From Fratercula arctica (taxonomy: Eukaryota; Chordata; Aves; Charadriiformes; Alcidae): 64,000 bases of DNA. Location: contig CANTUZ010000004.1 of the NCBI GenBank assembly GCA_947846985.1, positions 53,235,672 through 53,299,671 on the forward strand, given 5' to 3'. Positions 52,001 through 60,324 of this stretch are shown here, piece after piece. Within the stretch, counting starts at the first letter, position 1. Every line of letters begins with the position of its first letter. Both the position numbers and the translations under genes were made by a program. Below the pieces are notes generated by a model. It did not search any database, was not told the origin of the DNA, and saw nothing but the letters and a program-made list of their open reading frames with translations.

Positions 52001-55000
52001 GCAGAGAGGCCGATGATGGCCTGGAGGAGGAGGTCTCCAGCTCCACCTTCCCTCTGAACAGTTCACCCCTGGTAAAAAAGCAAAGGCTAATAATATGGAT
52101 GGATATCAAGAATGCAGATGAAAGCTGTTTTCCCCCAGAATAAAGTGGGATATAAAATAGCTATTCAAAAATCTCCCTCCTTCAGCATTTGCCTGGTTGA
52201 AATAGGAAATATCTATCAGAATTCTAAAAAGACAGATTTAAAGCCCCCTGCTGTCTGCATGCATTTCTTATTTGATCCAATTTACATATGATGGGTTTTC
52301 TCTTAATATCTCTAATAGGGAAAAAAAAGGCAAGTAAAACTGTTCTTCTCTGATGTGGGAGTAAGCCACCAGTTCAGTTGCTGATGGTTCTGAGGGAAAG
52401 TGTCTTATGAGGACTAGTAAGAAATGTTTTTGTTTTAAAATGACAGGTTCAATGACAAATGAAAAAAAACACTCCACGATTATGTATTACGTTTCACTAC
52501 AGAACACTGGCAATATTAATATGTAAAGATAAAGGCTGAGGTAACTCATCTCTGCATAAATTCTATGGGTAAATTTACTAAAATTTGAATTAGAGATAAA
52601 AGAGTATTTCCCAGTTACTCTGCCCTTCAGAATGACTGGGCTTTGTTCCACTGCATGCTCAATTAAAGCAGGTAGACCACATTTTGGGTGAGAAACTACT
52701 ATCAGGACTCAGATTGCTTGCTTTAGCATTCACCCAGTCAATGCATAGACAGAAATGATCAGAGATCAAAAAGTCTTCAACCCCAGAGCTAAATGCGTTG
52801 ATGATGGGGCAGCAGAGCCAGGCTCCTGCTTTGCCTGCTAACTTTCTGATCTTAGTTTTATTATGTGGGTTAGGGTTTGCTGCAACCAGTGTATTTTATA
52901 GCAAATAGTTCAGCGCAACCTCCTGGAAGGGAGGGATGTGGCTTTGAATGGGCTAGACCATGCAAAATGGAGAACCTAAGCTTCTTACTTCTTCAAACGT
53001 TTATCACCACAGGCATTACAGAAAAGATAATCATTGGTTTAACCAGCTTTCTAAAAGGGTGGACCCTGCTCAGCTGGTTACCAGCCTCAGCAGACTGCTA
53101 TAAATCTGAAAGAGGTGATCATTTAATGTGCTGCCCTAACCCTGATGTCCAAACTGCAAAGAAAGCCAAGAATTCAAGAGGTTCCTGGCAAGAGGGAAAA
53201 GAGCTATTTAGGATAAGGGACAACACTGGCAAATGAATAAAGGGACATAATTTTGTCACCGATTAATTTCAGCAGAAAATGAGAGAAGATTCCTGCCATT
53301 ACAACAGAGATGTCTGTGCAGTAGGGGCCAAAGAAGACCAAACCAAACCCTTATCACCAAACCCAAACTACCTGCCCTCACACACATTTAAGACTGAAGT
53401 CTGGGAGCTTATGAATGAACAGTTTGGTTCAGTGTAGGGGGAAGCCCTTGCAATCTTACTGTAAGATAAGATTGATAAGGCACATTCAAACTAAGAAGAC
53501 TTTTTAACTGAGGCACTATTTTAAATAAATACAAAATAATGCATACCCAGCTTAGGCACACATTCAACTTCCTTTAATTAAAAAAATGACCCATGTGTGA
53601 GTCAAGTGTGCTTTGTTTTTTAACAGGTACATATGATAAAATTATTAAATGTGATTAACTATGAGGTGAAAACAGTTATATTAGTAGACAGTTAAAATCT
53701 CTGGCTTACATATCTAATAGATGCTAGAATTCCGTTTATTGCCACCCATGTAATAAATGTGTGGAATCAATTTTTTAAAAGAATTGAAAGGGTTTTTCTC
53801 AGTTTTACCATTTTTCATTCTTTCAGCTTCCAAATGAACAATTAAAATCTACTGCATCCCTGTCGAGTTTTAAAAAAATCTAGAAGCATTTACATAGACT
53901 CGGTGAATAGCTGATTGTTATTCATTATAACTGAGGTAGCCAGAAAAGGAAAGTATAGATTTGAGGCAGTAAATGGATTAATCCAAACATATTGACTGGA
54001 TTTGCATTCATTTATAGTGTCAGCTAGAGGCTAGAGCTTTATTTAAACAAAATCTAGGGTTCTGAATGAAAGAAGAACGCATATTTTGCAATACAAAATA
54101 AGCACTAAATCAAATCAGAAGTTGTGAGAAAGGCCGTGATGCTCCAGTAGACAGAGAAGCCCAACTGCTGTTTATGAAGGACGTGATCCCGTATTCCTTG
54201 TATTCTCAAAAGCACGCTTGTAAGAAATCATGTGAGCACCAGGAGGTAATGGCTTTTCCTGAGTTTTAGATTGATACTACTTACTTTCAGTGAAAGTAGT
54301 TACTTAACTCAAGCATAGTAGAGCATACCATCTCCCTAGGCCAAATTCAGATCAACACTATCTCTGAAGAGCATTGATTTTAGTACAGTGACCTCTTTTT
54401 ATGTCATGTTGCAATTTTGATTTTCAGCTCCTCCTTTGCCAATATCACTTCATCTTCCACTTTTCCCTAGGCTAAATATATCAGATATTATACAAAATTT
54501 AAGCAGGTTACTGAACCAGTTATAGTAAAAGGCATCCTTTATTCCTACACATCTTAGGTAAAGATGTAAGACTTAACCAGTAAGTCTTTATGGTTGACTC
54601 CTTTTAGCATCATACTGAAAGCCTGAGAAAAGTCCATCAGGTTACCTTACCATTCCTGCTACTCCTGCAGAGCTTTACTGAATATTTTGTAGGTTTTTTT
54701 GTCCAGTCATATTTTAAGAGTGGCAAATAATAGCATCACTCCTTTTGAAATATTATCCAAGTATAAAATGCGTGAAATTCTCCCTATCGTACATAATTCA
54801 TGAAAACACAAAGCAAATGCTTCACTTTGTGCTTCTGCCTCTTTCTCTCTCCTGACAAATATTTCTACCTGCTTCCTGTGGGCTGGTCAACTTCTTCAAT
54901 ACAATTCTTACACTTAAAGGTTCTGTCATTCTGTAACTATACAGTATTCAGGAATTATATCTATTGTGAGAAACAAAAGTGAAACTGAAAAAAGAGTTTT

Positions 55001-56821
55001 TCATAACATAGGCTTTTCATAACTTCAGGCTTCCCTGAAGTATTCTGTTTGCATAACATGCATTCAACATATTTGTAATTGCGTTAGGATTGAAGCTCAT
55101 AAGTAGAATATTTAATGTAATTTGTGACTGAGTTTGGTTTGCTATGTTTTTTTATTCTAGTTCTATTCTTTTCTGCAAATCCCTGTAAACATGAATTGTT
55201 TTGGGATCAGCTGTTAACTTATATATCCCAGAAAATAACCCAAAGGATGACCTGATGGACTAGGGAAGTGATTGTACTGCTGTATTCAGCACTGGTAAGG
55301 CTGCACCTCCAGTACTGTGTTCAGTTTTGGGCCCCTCACGACACCAAAGACATTGAGGTGCTGGAGCATGCCCAGAGAAGGGCAACGAAGGTGGTGACGG
55401 GTCTGGAGCACAAGTCTTATGAGGAGTGGGTTGAGGGAACTGGGGTTGTTTAGCCTGGAGAAAAGGAGGCTGAGGGGAGACCTTATTGCTCTCTACATGA
55501 AAGGAGGTTGTAGCGAGGTGGGAGTTGGTCTCTTTTCCCAAATAACAAGTGATAGGACAAGAAGAAACAGCCTCAAGTTGCACCCGGGGAGGTTTAGGAC
55601 GGATATTAGGAAAAAATTCTTCACAGAAAGGCTTGTCAAGCACTGGAATAGGCTGCCCAGGGGAGTGGCTGAGTCACCATCCCTGGAGGTAATTAAAAGA
55701 CGGGTAGACATGGTGCTTAGGGACATGGCTCAGTGGTAGTTTTGGCAGTGTTAGGTAAATGGTTGACTCTGATGATCTTAAAGGTTCCTTCCAACCTAGA
55801 CGATTCTATGAAATTGAAATCTATGATCATTGAAGTCTGTGCAGTATTTGGCTGTAGCAAGAGCAACTTTAACCAATCTTGCCACCTAAATATACACATG
55901 CTGTGAAGTCTGACAAGGATTAAAACGGACTGGAGCTTACTAATTTCAGTTTAAAACAGGAGTAACGATGCAGGTGAGTTAAGACCACTACAAGGACCAG
56001 AATCACGGTGACTATATAACTGATAAAAAAAGGGATGAACTACACATTTACGAACTGTGTGCGCACTCATCAGTGCTTACTCTAACCCATTCAAAGAAAT
56101 GACTTTATAATTCAACTAGAAGAAATCTGAAAGATGCCCAAAATTTACAAACCACATGATACAAGTCCTGAATCTAAAAGTGGTATAAATACATCATAAG
56201 AGAGAGAATTATTCTACATTTCTACAGCTTCACTGATTCCCCAACTCCTCTTCTGCTGTATGACTGCTGTTTATTTTATATTACTTTATTTTACATCTCA
56301 TGAACGGCTGTTGGATGCACTATTTCAGCTTCATTAACTTTCTACTGTGCTATAAATTACAAAGCAATTGGTTATGGTCACTTTCTAGGGAGGAGCATAT
56401 TGCGGAGGTACTATTTAACTATTTTATGCATGAGAATAAATATTAGCAATATCCACATCAACTGAAAATCCCAGGATTGAAATTCCTGGGGGAAAAAAAG
56501 ATGTATTTTAATAAACCTCAAAACCAGAATATGATTCCCTTCTGGGCAACTGATATTTCATAAAATCCAACACTAATCAGCATATCAGAACTGTTTTATA
56601 TCTCCTTAAAAAAGGAATTCTTAAATTTCAAACAAATGCTTATCTTCAAGCTTTACCTTGCCTTCCTTAGTGTAAGCAAGTACTTTATCTTCTTCTTTTG
56701 GGTGAAAAAGAAGAGTTTCCACAAAGAAAGTAATAGGTTGTTTCTGGAAGGTGGCTCCTTCATCCGTGCTTATGAAAAGGCTTTGGTCACGATCATTATG
56801 GGAAGAACTTACAAGAATAAT
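3931..56821 (-). CDS. SORCS2: SORCS2, nine internal coding exons of the VPS10-domain receptor (gene partial at both ends)
   Basis: SorCS2 is a type I membrane sorting receptor of the Vps10p family. It is known as a neuronal proneurotrophin receptor that partners p75NTR and traffics cargo between the Golgi, endosomes and cell surface. Joined in minus-strand order (56821-56657, 51445-51372, 40284-40220, 38043-37925, 33965-33876, 21847-21668, 15349-15203, 13819-13717, 4007-3931) the exons give 340 codons with no stop and matching phases at all eight junctions. The frame shows Asp-box-like motifs at residues 18-25 (STDEGATF), 59-66 (SIDLGKKW), 254-261 (TYNKGRDW) and 331-338 (TSDCGNTW), as expected of a VPS10 ten-bladed propeller, and sequons at N112 (NCS) and N146 (NRT). 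The choice of SORCS2 over SORCS1 or SORCS3 rests on remembered paralogue differences, mainly [20 protein letters not shown] and [20 protein letters not shown]. The signal peptide, N-terminus, PKD domain, transmembrane segment and tail lie outside the window. Confidence 0.94.
8669..8718. repeat. 25-bp tandem duplication
   Basis: Two adjacent 25-bp units (8669-8693 and 8694-8718) beginning 'gaaagaagact' and ending 'attattgt' differ at one base. This is a local duplication in intron sequence with no sign of function. Confidence 0.95.
8972..9034. repeat. T/G-rich low-complexity run
   Basis: A run of T tracts broken by GG or G (patterns such as ggggttttttt and tttgtttg). It could be a degenerate homopolymer. 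No element boundary was seen. Confidence 0.8.
12109..12174. repeat. near-perfect inverted repeat (hairpin), 28 bp paired, 8-nt loop
   Basis: The left arm 12109-12138 and right arm 12147-12174 are reverse complements over 28 bp. The only break is a 2-nt (TA) bulge in the left arm at about 12116-12117. The inner 21 bp are perfect and the spacer is 'ccatagcc'. No target duplication or transposon end was seen. It could be a template-switch inversion, a miniature element or a miRNA-like hairpin. It lies in a SORCS2 intron and would fold in either transcript strand. Confidence 0.95.
13717..13819 (-). CDS. SORCS2: SORCS2 exon, VPS10 domain, 103 nt
   Basis: Exon of 103 nt: 34 codons and one base of a split Gly codon. 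The acceptor is a C/T-rich tract ending ccccgcaag and the donor is gtaaat. The peptide starts [18 protein letters not shown] and ends with [10 protein letters not shown] plus the split [18 protein letters not shown] is the stretch that, from memory, best separates SORCS2 from SORCS1 and SORCS3. Confidence 0.95.
13820..15202 (-). other. SORCS2 intron, 1.4 kb
   Basis: Shortest intron in the window, with GT-AG ends. The stretch 14320-14600 is more G+C-rich than its surroundings and is open for 124 codons on the minus strand (14306-14680). I do not recognise that frame and see no splice or family support for it. No repeat was recognised. Confidence 0.85.
15203..15349 (-). CDS. SORCS2: SORCS2 exon, VPS10 domain, 49 codons
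   Basis: Exon of 147 nt, phase 0 to phase 0. The acceptor is gctccag and the donor gtaagt. The peptide starts [18 protein letters not shown] and includes [20 protein letters not shown] before ending [12 protein letters not shown] is a degenerate Asp box at concatenated residues 254-261. The open frame continues upstream of the acceptor to an in-frame ATG, but that part is intron. Confidence 0.96.
15542..15558. repeat. A17 homopolymer
   Basis: Uninterrupted A tract within an A-rich patch. No retrotransposed gene body was recognised next to it. Confidence 0.9.
17878..18506 (+). mobile_element. CR1 LINE, 5'-truncated, long open ORF2 end
   Basis: Contains the C-terminal end of the CR1 ORF2 protein (reverse-transcriptase side), with motifs such as [28 protein letters not shown] and [16 protein letters not shown]. 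The frame stays open for roughly 194 codons to a stop just after 18461, then runs into the CR1 3' UTR and the terminal 'attctatgattct' repeat. The unbroken frame suggests a fairly young insertion. The 5' part (endonuclease and most of the RT) is missing, so it cannot move on its own. It is antisense to SORCS2. Confidence 0.97.
20294..20333. repeat. 20-bp exact tandem duplication
   Basis: Two identical adjacent units (20294-20313 and 20314-20333) reading 'attagtttaataccctgata'. They lie about 45 bp before the LTR insertion at 20381. Confidence 0.97.
20381..20963 (+). mobile_element. solo LTR of an avian ERVL-type endogenous retrovirus
   Basis: A 583-bp element starting TGTCCTGGTTTCAGCTGGGA and ending GGGGTTAAACCACAACA (TG...CA termini). 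It is flanked by the 5-bp target duplication ACACC at 20376-20380 and 20964-20968. Family features visible are the 'gttaattttctttctagtagctg' start region, a TATA-like box at 20603-20609 and the 'ggtggtgagcaattg' block. No gag, pol or env sequence accompanies it, so it is the product of LTR-LTR recombination. A 5-bp duplication fits the ERVL class. It is antisense to SORCS2. Confidence 0.95.
20603..20609 (+). promoter_or_regulatory. TATA-like box of the solo LTR (remnant)
   Basis: 'tatataa' inside the LTR at the position expected for the U3 promoter. It would direct transcription opposite to SORCS2. Activity is not shown by sequence. Confidence 0.5.
21668..21847 (-). CDS. SORCS2: SORCS2 exon, VPS10 domain, 60 codons
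   Basis: Exon of 180 nt, phase 0 to phase 0. The acceptor is tttctacag and the donor gtaggt. The peptide opens [20 protein letters not shown], contains [15 protein letters not shown], and ends with NVLIDILE. The ISTDENQVF and [13 protein letters not shown] elements are the family signature that first made the gene recognisable. This is the longest of the nine exons. Confidence 0.96.
22755..22862 (+). mobile_element. old CR1 LINE fragment
   Basis: The phrase 'acagttctggtcaccttatt' and the following 'gccaccaaaatg' block match the internal ORF2 region of ancient CR1 copies. No 3' end is preserved. Confidence 0.55.
22866..22895. repeat. AT dinucleotide-rich microsatellite
   Basis: Alternating TA tract with a short 'cac' interruption running into a (TC)n stretch. 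It directly follows the old CR1 fragment. Confidence 0.85.
24157..24232. repeat. 38-bp exact tandem duplication
   Basis: Two identical adjacent 38-bp units (24157-24194 and 24195-24232) beginning 'caaattgtctttccacttcc'. The perfect identity points to a recent origin, or to a collapsed or artefactual repeat in the assembly. Confidence 0.97.
24506..24612 (-). mobile_element. CR1 LINE 3' end, antisense to the given strand
   Basis: On the plus strand it reads 'catagaatcacagaatgg', 'gttggaagggacc' and 'catctagttccaacccccctgcc', the reverse complement of the CR1 tail. Only about 107 bp remain. It lies in the same orientation as SORCS2. Confidence 0.95.
24790..24980 (+). mobile_element. ancient L2-type LINE ORF fragment (probable)
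   Basis: The plus strand around 24855-24950 translates to a stretch resembling the L2 family motif LDYCNxLLAG (here ...[14 protein letters not shown]...) followed by a region like 'LLQxTQNAADHLIF'. The copy is degraded. The alternative is another ancient LINE of the CR1/L2 group. Confidence 0.55.
25945..26158 (+). mobile_element. old CR1 LINE fragment
   Basis: Shows 'ggagatttaggttagacatcag', 'gttagacaaatatctgtcag' and 'ggacctctcaacatcctttcc', which parallel the last part of CR1 ORF2 and the 3' UTR of old CR1 subfamilies. It is heavily mutated. Confidence 0.6.
26251..26330. repeat. T/G-rich low-complexity run
   Basis: About 80 bp of T tracts broken by G or GG, similar in kind to 8972-9034. 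No surrounding element was recognised. Confidence 0.8.
29714..29745. repeat. (AAAAC)n microsatellite
   Basis: Six perfect AAAAC units followed by two further A bases. The length is likely to vary between individuals. Confidence 0.97.
31430..31860 (-). mobile_element. ancient CR1 (L3-like) LINE fragment
   Basis: On the plus strand the order of blocks 'attagatcccctagttcg', 'atttgaaaacttcaaaacctagaatatc', 'cctaatttgaatgcgtctgg' and 'ttttctccccataagga...aatcaagttgcca' follows the reverse complement of the old CR1/L3 3' region shared by birds, crocodilians and turtles. About 430 bp are preserved, the longest old fragment in the window. Confidence 0.75.
33160..33256 (-). mobile_element. CR1 LINE fragment
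   Basis: 'cagacctcctgctcggagcagggtgatt' followed by 'ggggctttatccagccgggt' and 'cctccaagtc' matches the reverse complement of the CR1 region just upstream of its 3' end. The end itself is not preserved. It lies in the same orientation as SORCS2. Confidence 0.75.
33876..33965 (-). CDS. SORCS2: SORCS2 exon, VPS10 domain, 30 codons
   Basis: Exon of 90 nt, phase 0 to phase 0. The acceptor is tttgtatag, a weak polypyrimidine tract, and the donor is a strong gtaagt. The peptide starts [18 protein letters not shown] and ends KLPKYALPK. It holds the sequon N-R-T at N146. The YYVSYRR and KLPKYALPK motifs are highly conserved in SorCS receptors. The following intron of 12.0 kb is the longest complete intron in the window. 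Confidence 0.95.
33966..37924 (-). other. SORCS2 intron, 4.0 kb
   Basis: Complete intron with GT-AG ends. I see nothing recognisable in it: no CR1 end, no LTR and no reading frame with family support. A plus-strand ORF of 170 codons at 36620-37132 is open but matches nothing I know. Confidence 0.8.
37925..38043 (-). CDS. SORCS2: SORCS2 exon, VPS10 domain, 119 nt
   Basis: Exon of 119 nt: two bases finishing a Gly codon, then 39 codons, ending in phase 0. The acceptor is ccctcag and the donor gtactg. The peptide opens [16 protein letters not shown], with a sequon N-C-S at concatenated residue N112 and cysteines C108 and C113, and ends with a stretch containing [13 protein letters not shown]. 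The [12 protein letters not shown] segment is shared among SorCS proteins. Confidence 0.95.
38044..40219 (-). other. SORCS2 intron, 2.2 kb
   Basis: Complete intron with GT-AG ends between two exons that share a split Gly codon. No repeat or reading frame of note was recognised. Confidence 0.85.
40220..40284 (-). CDS. SORCS2: SORCS2 exon, VPS10 domain, 65 nt
   Basis: Short exon of 65 nt that completes the Trp codon from the previous exon, encodes [20 protein letters not shown] plus a Gly, and ends with one base of a split Gly codon. The acceptor is ttctcag and the donor gtatgc. It has no start codon of its own, so it is only recognisable by splice sites, phase and similarity to the family. 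Confidence 0.92.
44806..44827. repeat. 22-bp perfect palindrome
   Basis: 'ctaatactgcatgcagtattag' is its own reverse complement. A flanking 12-bp arm (44797-44808 against the segment ending about 44832) offers an alternative hairpin. It is not part of a recognised element. Confidence 0.95.
44932..45012 (-). mobile_element. CR1 LINE 3' end
   Basis: Plus strand 'catagaatcgcctaggttgg', 'aagggacctttcagatcagc' and 'tagtccaactgtcaacctaacactgac' is the reverse complement of a CR1 subfamily tail. Only about 80 bp remain. Confidence 0.9.
45602..45607 (-). promoter_or_regulatory. AATAAA polyadenylation signal inside the LTR
   Basis: The minus strand reads 'ggcaataaattaaatt', an intact AATAAA, roughly 185 bp before the LTR 3' end. 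Because it lies in the sense direction of SORCS2, it could act as an intronic poly(A) site. Confidence 0.5.
46292..46300 (-). promoter_or_regulatory. TATA-like box of the sense-oriented LTR (remnant)
   Basis: The minus strand reads 'aacatatttaagaaag' here, about 175 bp into the LTR, where a U3 promoter would lie. A start here would run in the same direction as SORCS2. Activity is inferred only from position. Confidence 0.4.
47411..47432. repeat. A22 homopolymer
   Basis: Uninterrupted run of 22 A bases inside a very A+T-rich area (47400-47720). No retrotransposed body was recognised beside it. Confidence 0.95.
47774..47877 (+). mobile_element. CR1 LINE 3' end
   Basis: 'gctgagggacgtggtttagtgg', 'aatggttggacttgatgatc' and 'cttccaaccaaaatgattctatgattctat' are the tail of a CR1 subfamily also seen at 55262-55811. 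Its 3' end faces that of the next CR1, 27 bp away. Confidence 0.93.
47905..48110 (-). mobile_element. CR1 LINE 3' end, opposite orientation
   Basis: Plus strand 'tagaatagaatggagtag', 'cagttggaaggaacctacaacg', 'gtagtccaactacctgacc' and 'gcccaaaagcctcttaaacatt' is the reverse complement of a CR1 subfamily ending in 'attctattct'. It belongs to a different subfamily from its neighbour, so the pair is two separate insertions. Confidence 0.92.
51372..51445 (-). CDS. SORCS2: SORCS2 exon, VPS10 domain, 74 nt
   Basis: Exon of 74 nt: 24 codons plus two bases of a split Trp codon. The acceptor is tttcatag and the donor gtaaga. The peptide [20 protein letters not shown] continues to DHIF and the split W. 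The second Asp-box-like motif SIDLGKKW is at concatenated residues 59-66. The phase matches the following exon, which supplies the final G of the Trp codon. Confidence 0.95.
51446..56656 (-). other. SORCS2 intron, 5.2 kb
   Basis: Complete intron with GT-AG ends. It contains one CR1 copy at 55262-55811. The rest is A+T-rich unique sequence without recognisable features. Confidence 0.85.
55262..55811 (+). mobile_element. CR1 LINE, 5'-truncated, ORF2 end with a frameshift
   Basis: The ORF2 end is recognisable from [19 protein letters not shown] onward. The frame shifts near 55425-55435 (one extra base by comparison with other CR1 copies) and then continues with [19 protein letters not shown] and [16 protein letters not shown]. 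The 3' UTR ends in 'cttccaacctagacgattctatga'. It is broken and inactive, and antisense to SORCS2. Confidence 0.95.
56657..56821 (-). CDS. SORCS2: SORCS2 exon (most 5' exon in window), VPS10 domain, 55 codons
   Basis: Exon of 165 nt starting and ending in phase 0. The acceptor is a T-rich tract ending in ttttag and the donor is gtaaag. The peptide starts [16 protein letters not shown] and contains the Asp-box STDEGATF at residues 18-25, then a segment with [19 protein letters not shown] and the end TKEGK. In the Vps10p family this kind of segment forms one propeller blade. The next exon follows after a 5.2-kb intron. The upstream exon was not found in the remaining 7.2 kb. Confidence 0.95.
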
Positions 56822-58648
56822 CTAAAAGAAAAAACAAACAACATATATTCAGAAGACTTTTTTCTTTATAACAGACAGTATAGCCTTATTTTTCTTGCAT
56901 AAGAGTCAGATTTTGCACCTACCTTACCTATCAAAATTTTGTGGACAAGAAATTCAAAAGCACCAAAGAGATAAGGACTGTAAGATCCTATTAATCTTCC
57001 CTGACCAAATCTGTCAATGTTAAATTCTATAACATCTCTTGCAAATCATATCAAATTGATCACACTCCTCATCTCTACTCAGAATTACTGCCTTGGATTT
57101 TGGTCCTTGTGCAAGGTGCATGAGGCCACATGAGAAAACCTTCAGACTAACCAAAAAAGAATTAATACTAGTAATGACTCATTTTAATATGTCCATATAA
57201 ATACATCACTTTATCTAGCGAGGCTGCCTTTATAAATAGTGAATGTAAAAATAATCACTGTTATATCAGAAGAATGACCTGGGAGAAAGAAGTAGTTTGT
57301 AACATGTCTCCATCGCTTCACCATTCTCCTCCTGCTGACACATTTGGGATAAAATGGCAATTCACTCTGATGCAGAAAAATACGCCCATCAATTATTTGC
57401 ATTTCCTTCTCAGGTCCAGATAATACCTTAACCCAAGCACCCAAGCTTGAGCTCTCTCCTTCCGTGAGCTTCATGTCATGCTGTCAGCAACAAAGAAATT
57501 ATCCCCACATAATTTAATCAGAACTTCACTCTTTTCAACTTCTCCACCTTTTTGCAGTTGGCCAGCATGTTATAGGGTGGTTCTAAAAATGCCAGTGTGA
57601 GGATCCATTTTTATTGTCTTTCCAGATCAAACAGGCCCAGTTTGCATTCAAAAAGGTGCCTTAATCAACTGATAGTCTACGAACAAAATATGTATTTTCA
57701 AAGCCCAGCTGGGCTCTATTTGGCTCTCACTTCAAAAATAATTAAAAAAAATATATAAATCATGAATTAAAAATTTATTTAGAATATTCAACAAATGATG
57801 CGGAAGGCACCACAGAATCCTGATCGCTGTGATACAGTGACTGCAAATTGCTTACAGAGATAAATGGCAATGAGTTATGCAAACAGAATTACAATAACGT
57901 GAACACAGAGAAGGAAATATATTAGGCAAAACAGTACAATTTTTATGCAGTCTTTTTTTTTTTTTTTAGAGTAAAGCTGAGGTTAAAAATTTGAAATTTC
58001 TAATGAATTACACAGATATGACAGCTGGACTGAGCTTTTATTGCAACTGGTCTTGGGGGAAGAACTATAAATACCACATTTGTAGATGCTGTAATTTGAC
58101 AGGTTACTTAAGCATGTGCATTTGTACTTGAAGCACATACACAGTTGCACTAATTTCTGCATAGCTTTCATATACCTAAAATACGGCATGTAGTGAGGTA
58201 CATTGTTGAACAAGAGAGAGAACTGCACATACTTCAGGGTCCACAGTCCACCACTGCAACCCCACATTAAAGCATATATTAAGCCAAACCTATTTCTAGT
58301 AGCTATGTGACTAGGTCAGTAAGAAGAGCAAGGTAATAGCCAATAATCTTACTATGATCTTGTATTTTTTTAATTATACACTTTACCCAAGTGTAGGAAA
58401 CTGTCATTTATTGGAAAGCCTCTATAAATGACACCTTCACAAATGCCATTTCTTATTCCAACCGTATTCAATGGCCTCCTATCTCTCAGTAAACTCTTCA
58501 AACAGGATCTGTTTAATTTATTACTATGTACACTCCCAGTATGCTGCTGGTGGCCTACATATAGCATTCAACGATTCTTGTAAGACATTCAATTTGGCAG
58601 GTTTTCTGCAGAGGGCATGGCACCAACCTAAAACTGAATGTGCTGTAC

Positions 58649-58791
58649 AGCAGTACAGCAGTAATTCCATATAGGAAGCTTAATGTCTTTGGATACAGCC
58701 TTCTAGCCCAAATAACACTTTCTGTAAATACCATTATCTTCATTCTCTCCTGTTAATGTTTTTTAAAATGTATACAACTAAGACAACAAAT
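58649..58791. repeat. 143-bp direct repeat, copy 1
   Basis: Matches 59170-59312 over 143 bp with two substitutions and no gaps, at an offset of 521 bp. Both copies start 'agcagtacagcagtaattcc' and end 'taagacaacaaat'. The 378 bp between them are not repeated. Confidence 0.97.
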
Positions 58792-59169
58792 GTCCCTTTG
58801 CTCACGTCGCAAGACGGAGTGAAGAAGTGTTTATGCCCAGCACAGAGATTTGTGTTTTCCTTGCCACGCTACCATCTGCAACTCAGGCTCAAAATATCTA
58901 GTTTTTCTTGGAAATAAATGAATTCAAACTATCTGCATTCTGAGGGAGCTACATAGCGCTCATTCCTGTTGGTTCCTGACCAGATCACAGAAAGAAGGAC
59001 CTGGTCCTGTGCTAAAGCAACCTCTACAAGCAAGGCTGCAAAGTGAGCTCCACAATTTCTGCTGCAGCTGGTGGCCAGGCACATCCTCACATTTTAACGC
59101 ATGCAGAGGGATGGTCCTGAGACTCATGCTTAGCAGTGTGTCCAAGTGCTTCCATGCTGTATCACTAGA

Positions 59170-59312
59170 AGCAGTACAGCAGTAATTCCATATTGGAAGC
59201 TTAATATCTTTGGATACAGCCTTCTAGCCCAAATAACACTTTCTGTAAATACCATTATCTTCATTCTCTCCTGTTAATGTTTTTTAAAATGTATACAACT
59301 AAGACAACAAAT
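59170..59312. repeat. 143-bp direct repeat, copy 2
   Basis: Second copy of the repeat at 58649-58791. The differences are at the 'atatagg'/'atattgg' and 'aatgtc'/'aatatc' positions. It resembles no known mobile element and is probably a local segmental duplication. Confidence 0.97.
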
Positions 59313-60293
59313 CAGTATGGCATATACTCCAGAAAAGGCATAAAACTGCACTTGTACGGAAAAGTAATCTCTGGACTACAGCGCTATTGCCTTGCTTTCT
59401 TTTTCTGGCCCAAGAAATCTTTTGCTTCCAAAAATACCAAAATATTGGCTTTGAAATAATAAAGGAATTAGGTTTATAAATTTGGGAATGGTTTTCACTG
59501 TTAATGAGCCTTTAGATCAGGCACGTCTAAGTTTCACAATGAGGACCCAAGAGCATCTTGCAGAGAACATCATTCTAGAAACTGAAGTCATAATAAAAAT
59601 GCTAGCTATAATGAAATGCAAGCATGCTGTGATATTTGCTAATGCTGCCCTTCAAAAATGTTATGTATCTTTTCAGTTAAATCTATCAGAAAAAAACCAG
59701 CCCAAAGATTGTAGACATCTAAGCATATATGGCAGAGTCCCTAACTATACTTTTATTCACATACACATCATAATTCATTTAATGAAATATTTTTCAATTT
59801 CACTCACTGTTCTGATTTATACTTCAATAGCTTAAACTGATCGTTATGTGCCAGGCATACATATTTGCTTCCCACTGCTAACACACTGGGTCCTCAGACT
59901 TGCCTGCTGGCTAACACTACTTATTGAGGAAAATATTCCAGAGTAAATATTGTATCCACATTAAATGCTTTCCATAACAAGTTTTATTGACTTTGTAAGT
60001 GGAACAAATAGCAAAACCTTCCTGCTAGCAACTGATGAAGGGAGGCAACTGCGACATACTATCTGGAGAGCTGACTAACAGTGATTGCTGAGGGTTTTAA
60101 CTCAAAATAAACAACTACTTGCTTGAATAATTGTGTATCCAAAAACTAGAACAGCTTTTAATCACATCTAAATTTCACTTAAGCTTCTTTTAAACAACTT
60201 TTTACAGAGCATTTCTCCCTCCTGTGAAACTCTCCTAATATTTTTTTAGTAAATTGTAACTTTATATTATGCTGTTTATCCCTGACCTCACTA

Positions 60294-60324
60294 CTTAATC
60301 TCCCATCAGCTTAATCTCCCATCA
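60294..60324. repeat. 16-bp tandem duplication
   Basis: 'cttaatctcccatcag' followed directly by 'cttaatctcccatca'. A small local duplication. Confidence 0.9.

Noticed and set aside
57211..57474. Minus-strand 87-codon ORF as a candidate upstream SORCS2 exon
   Set aside because: Its translation lacks VPS10 features and no in-phase splice sites fit the exon at 56657-56821.
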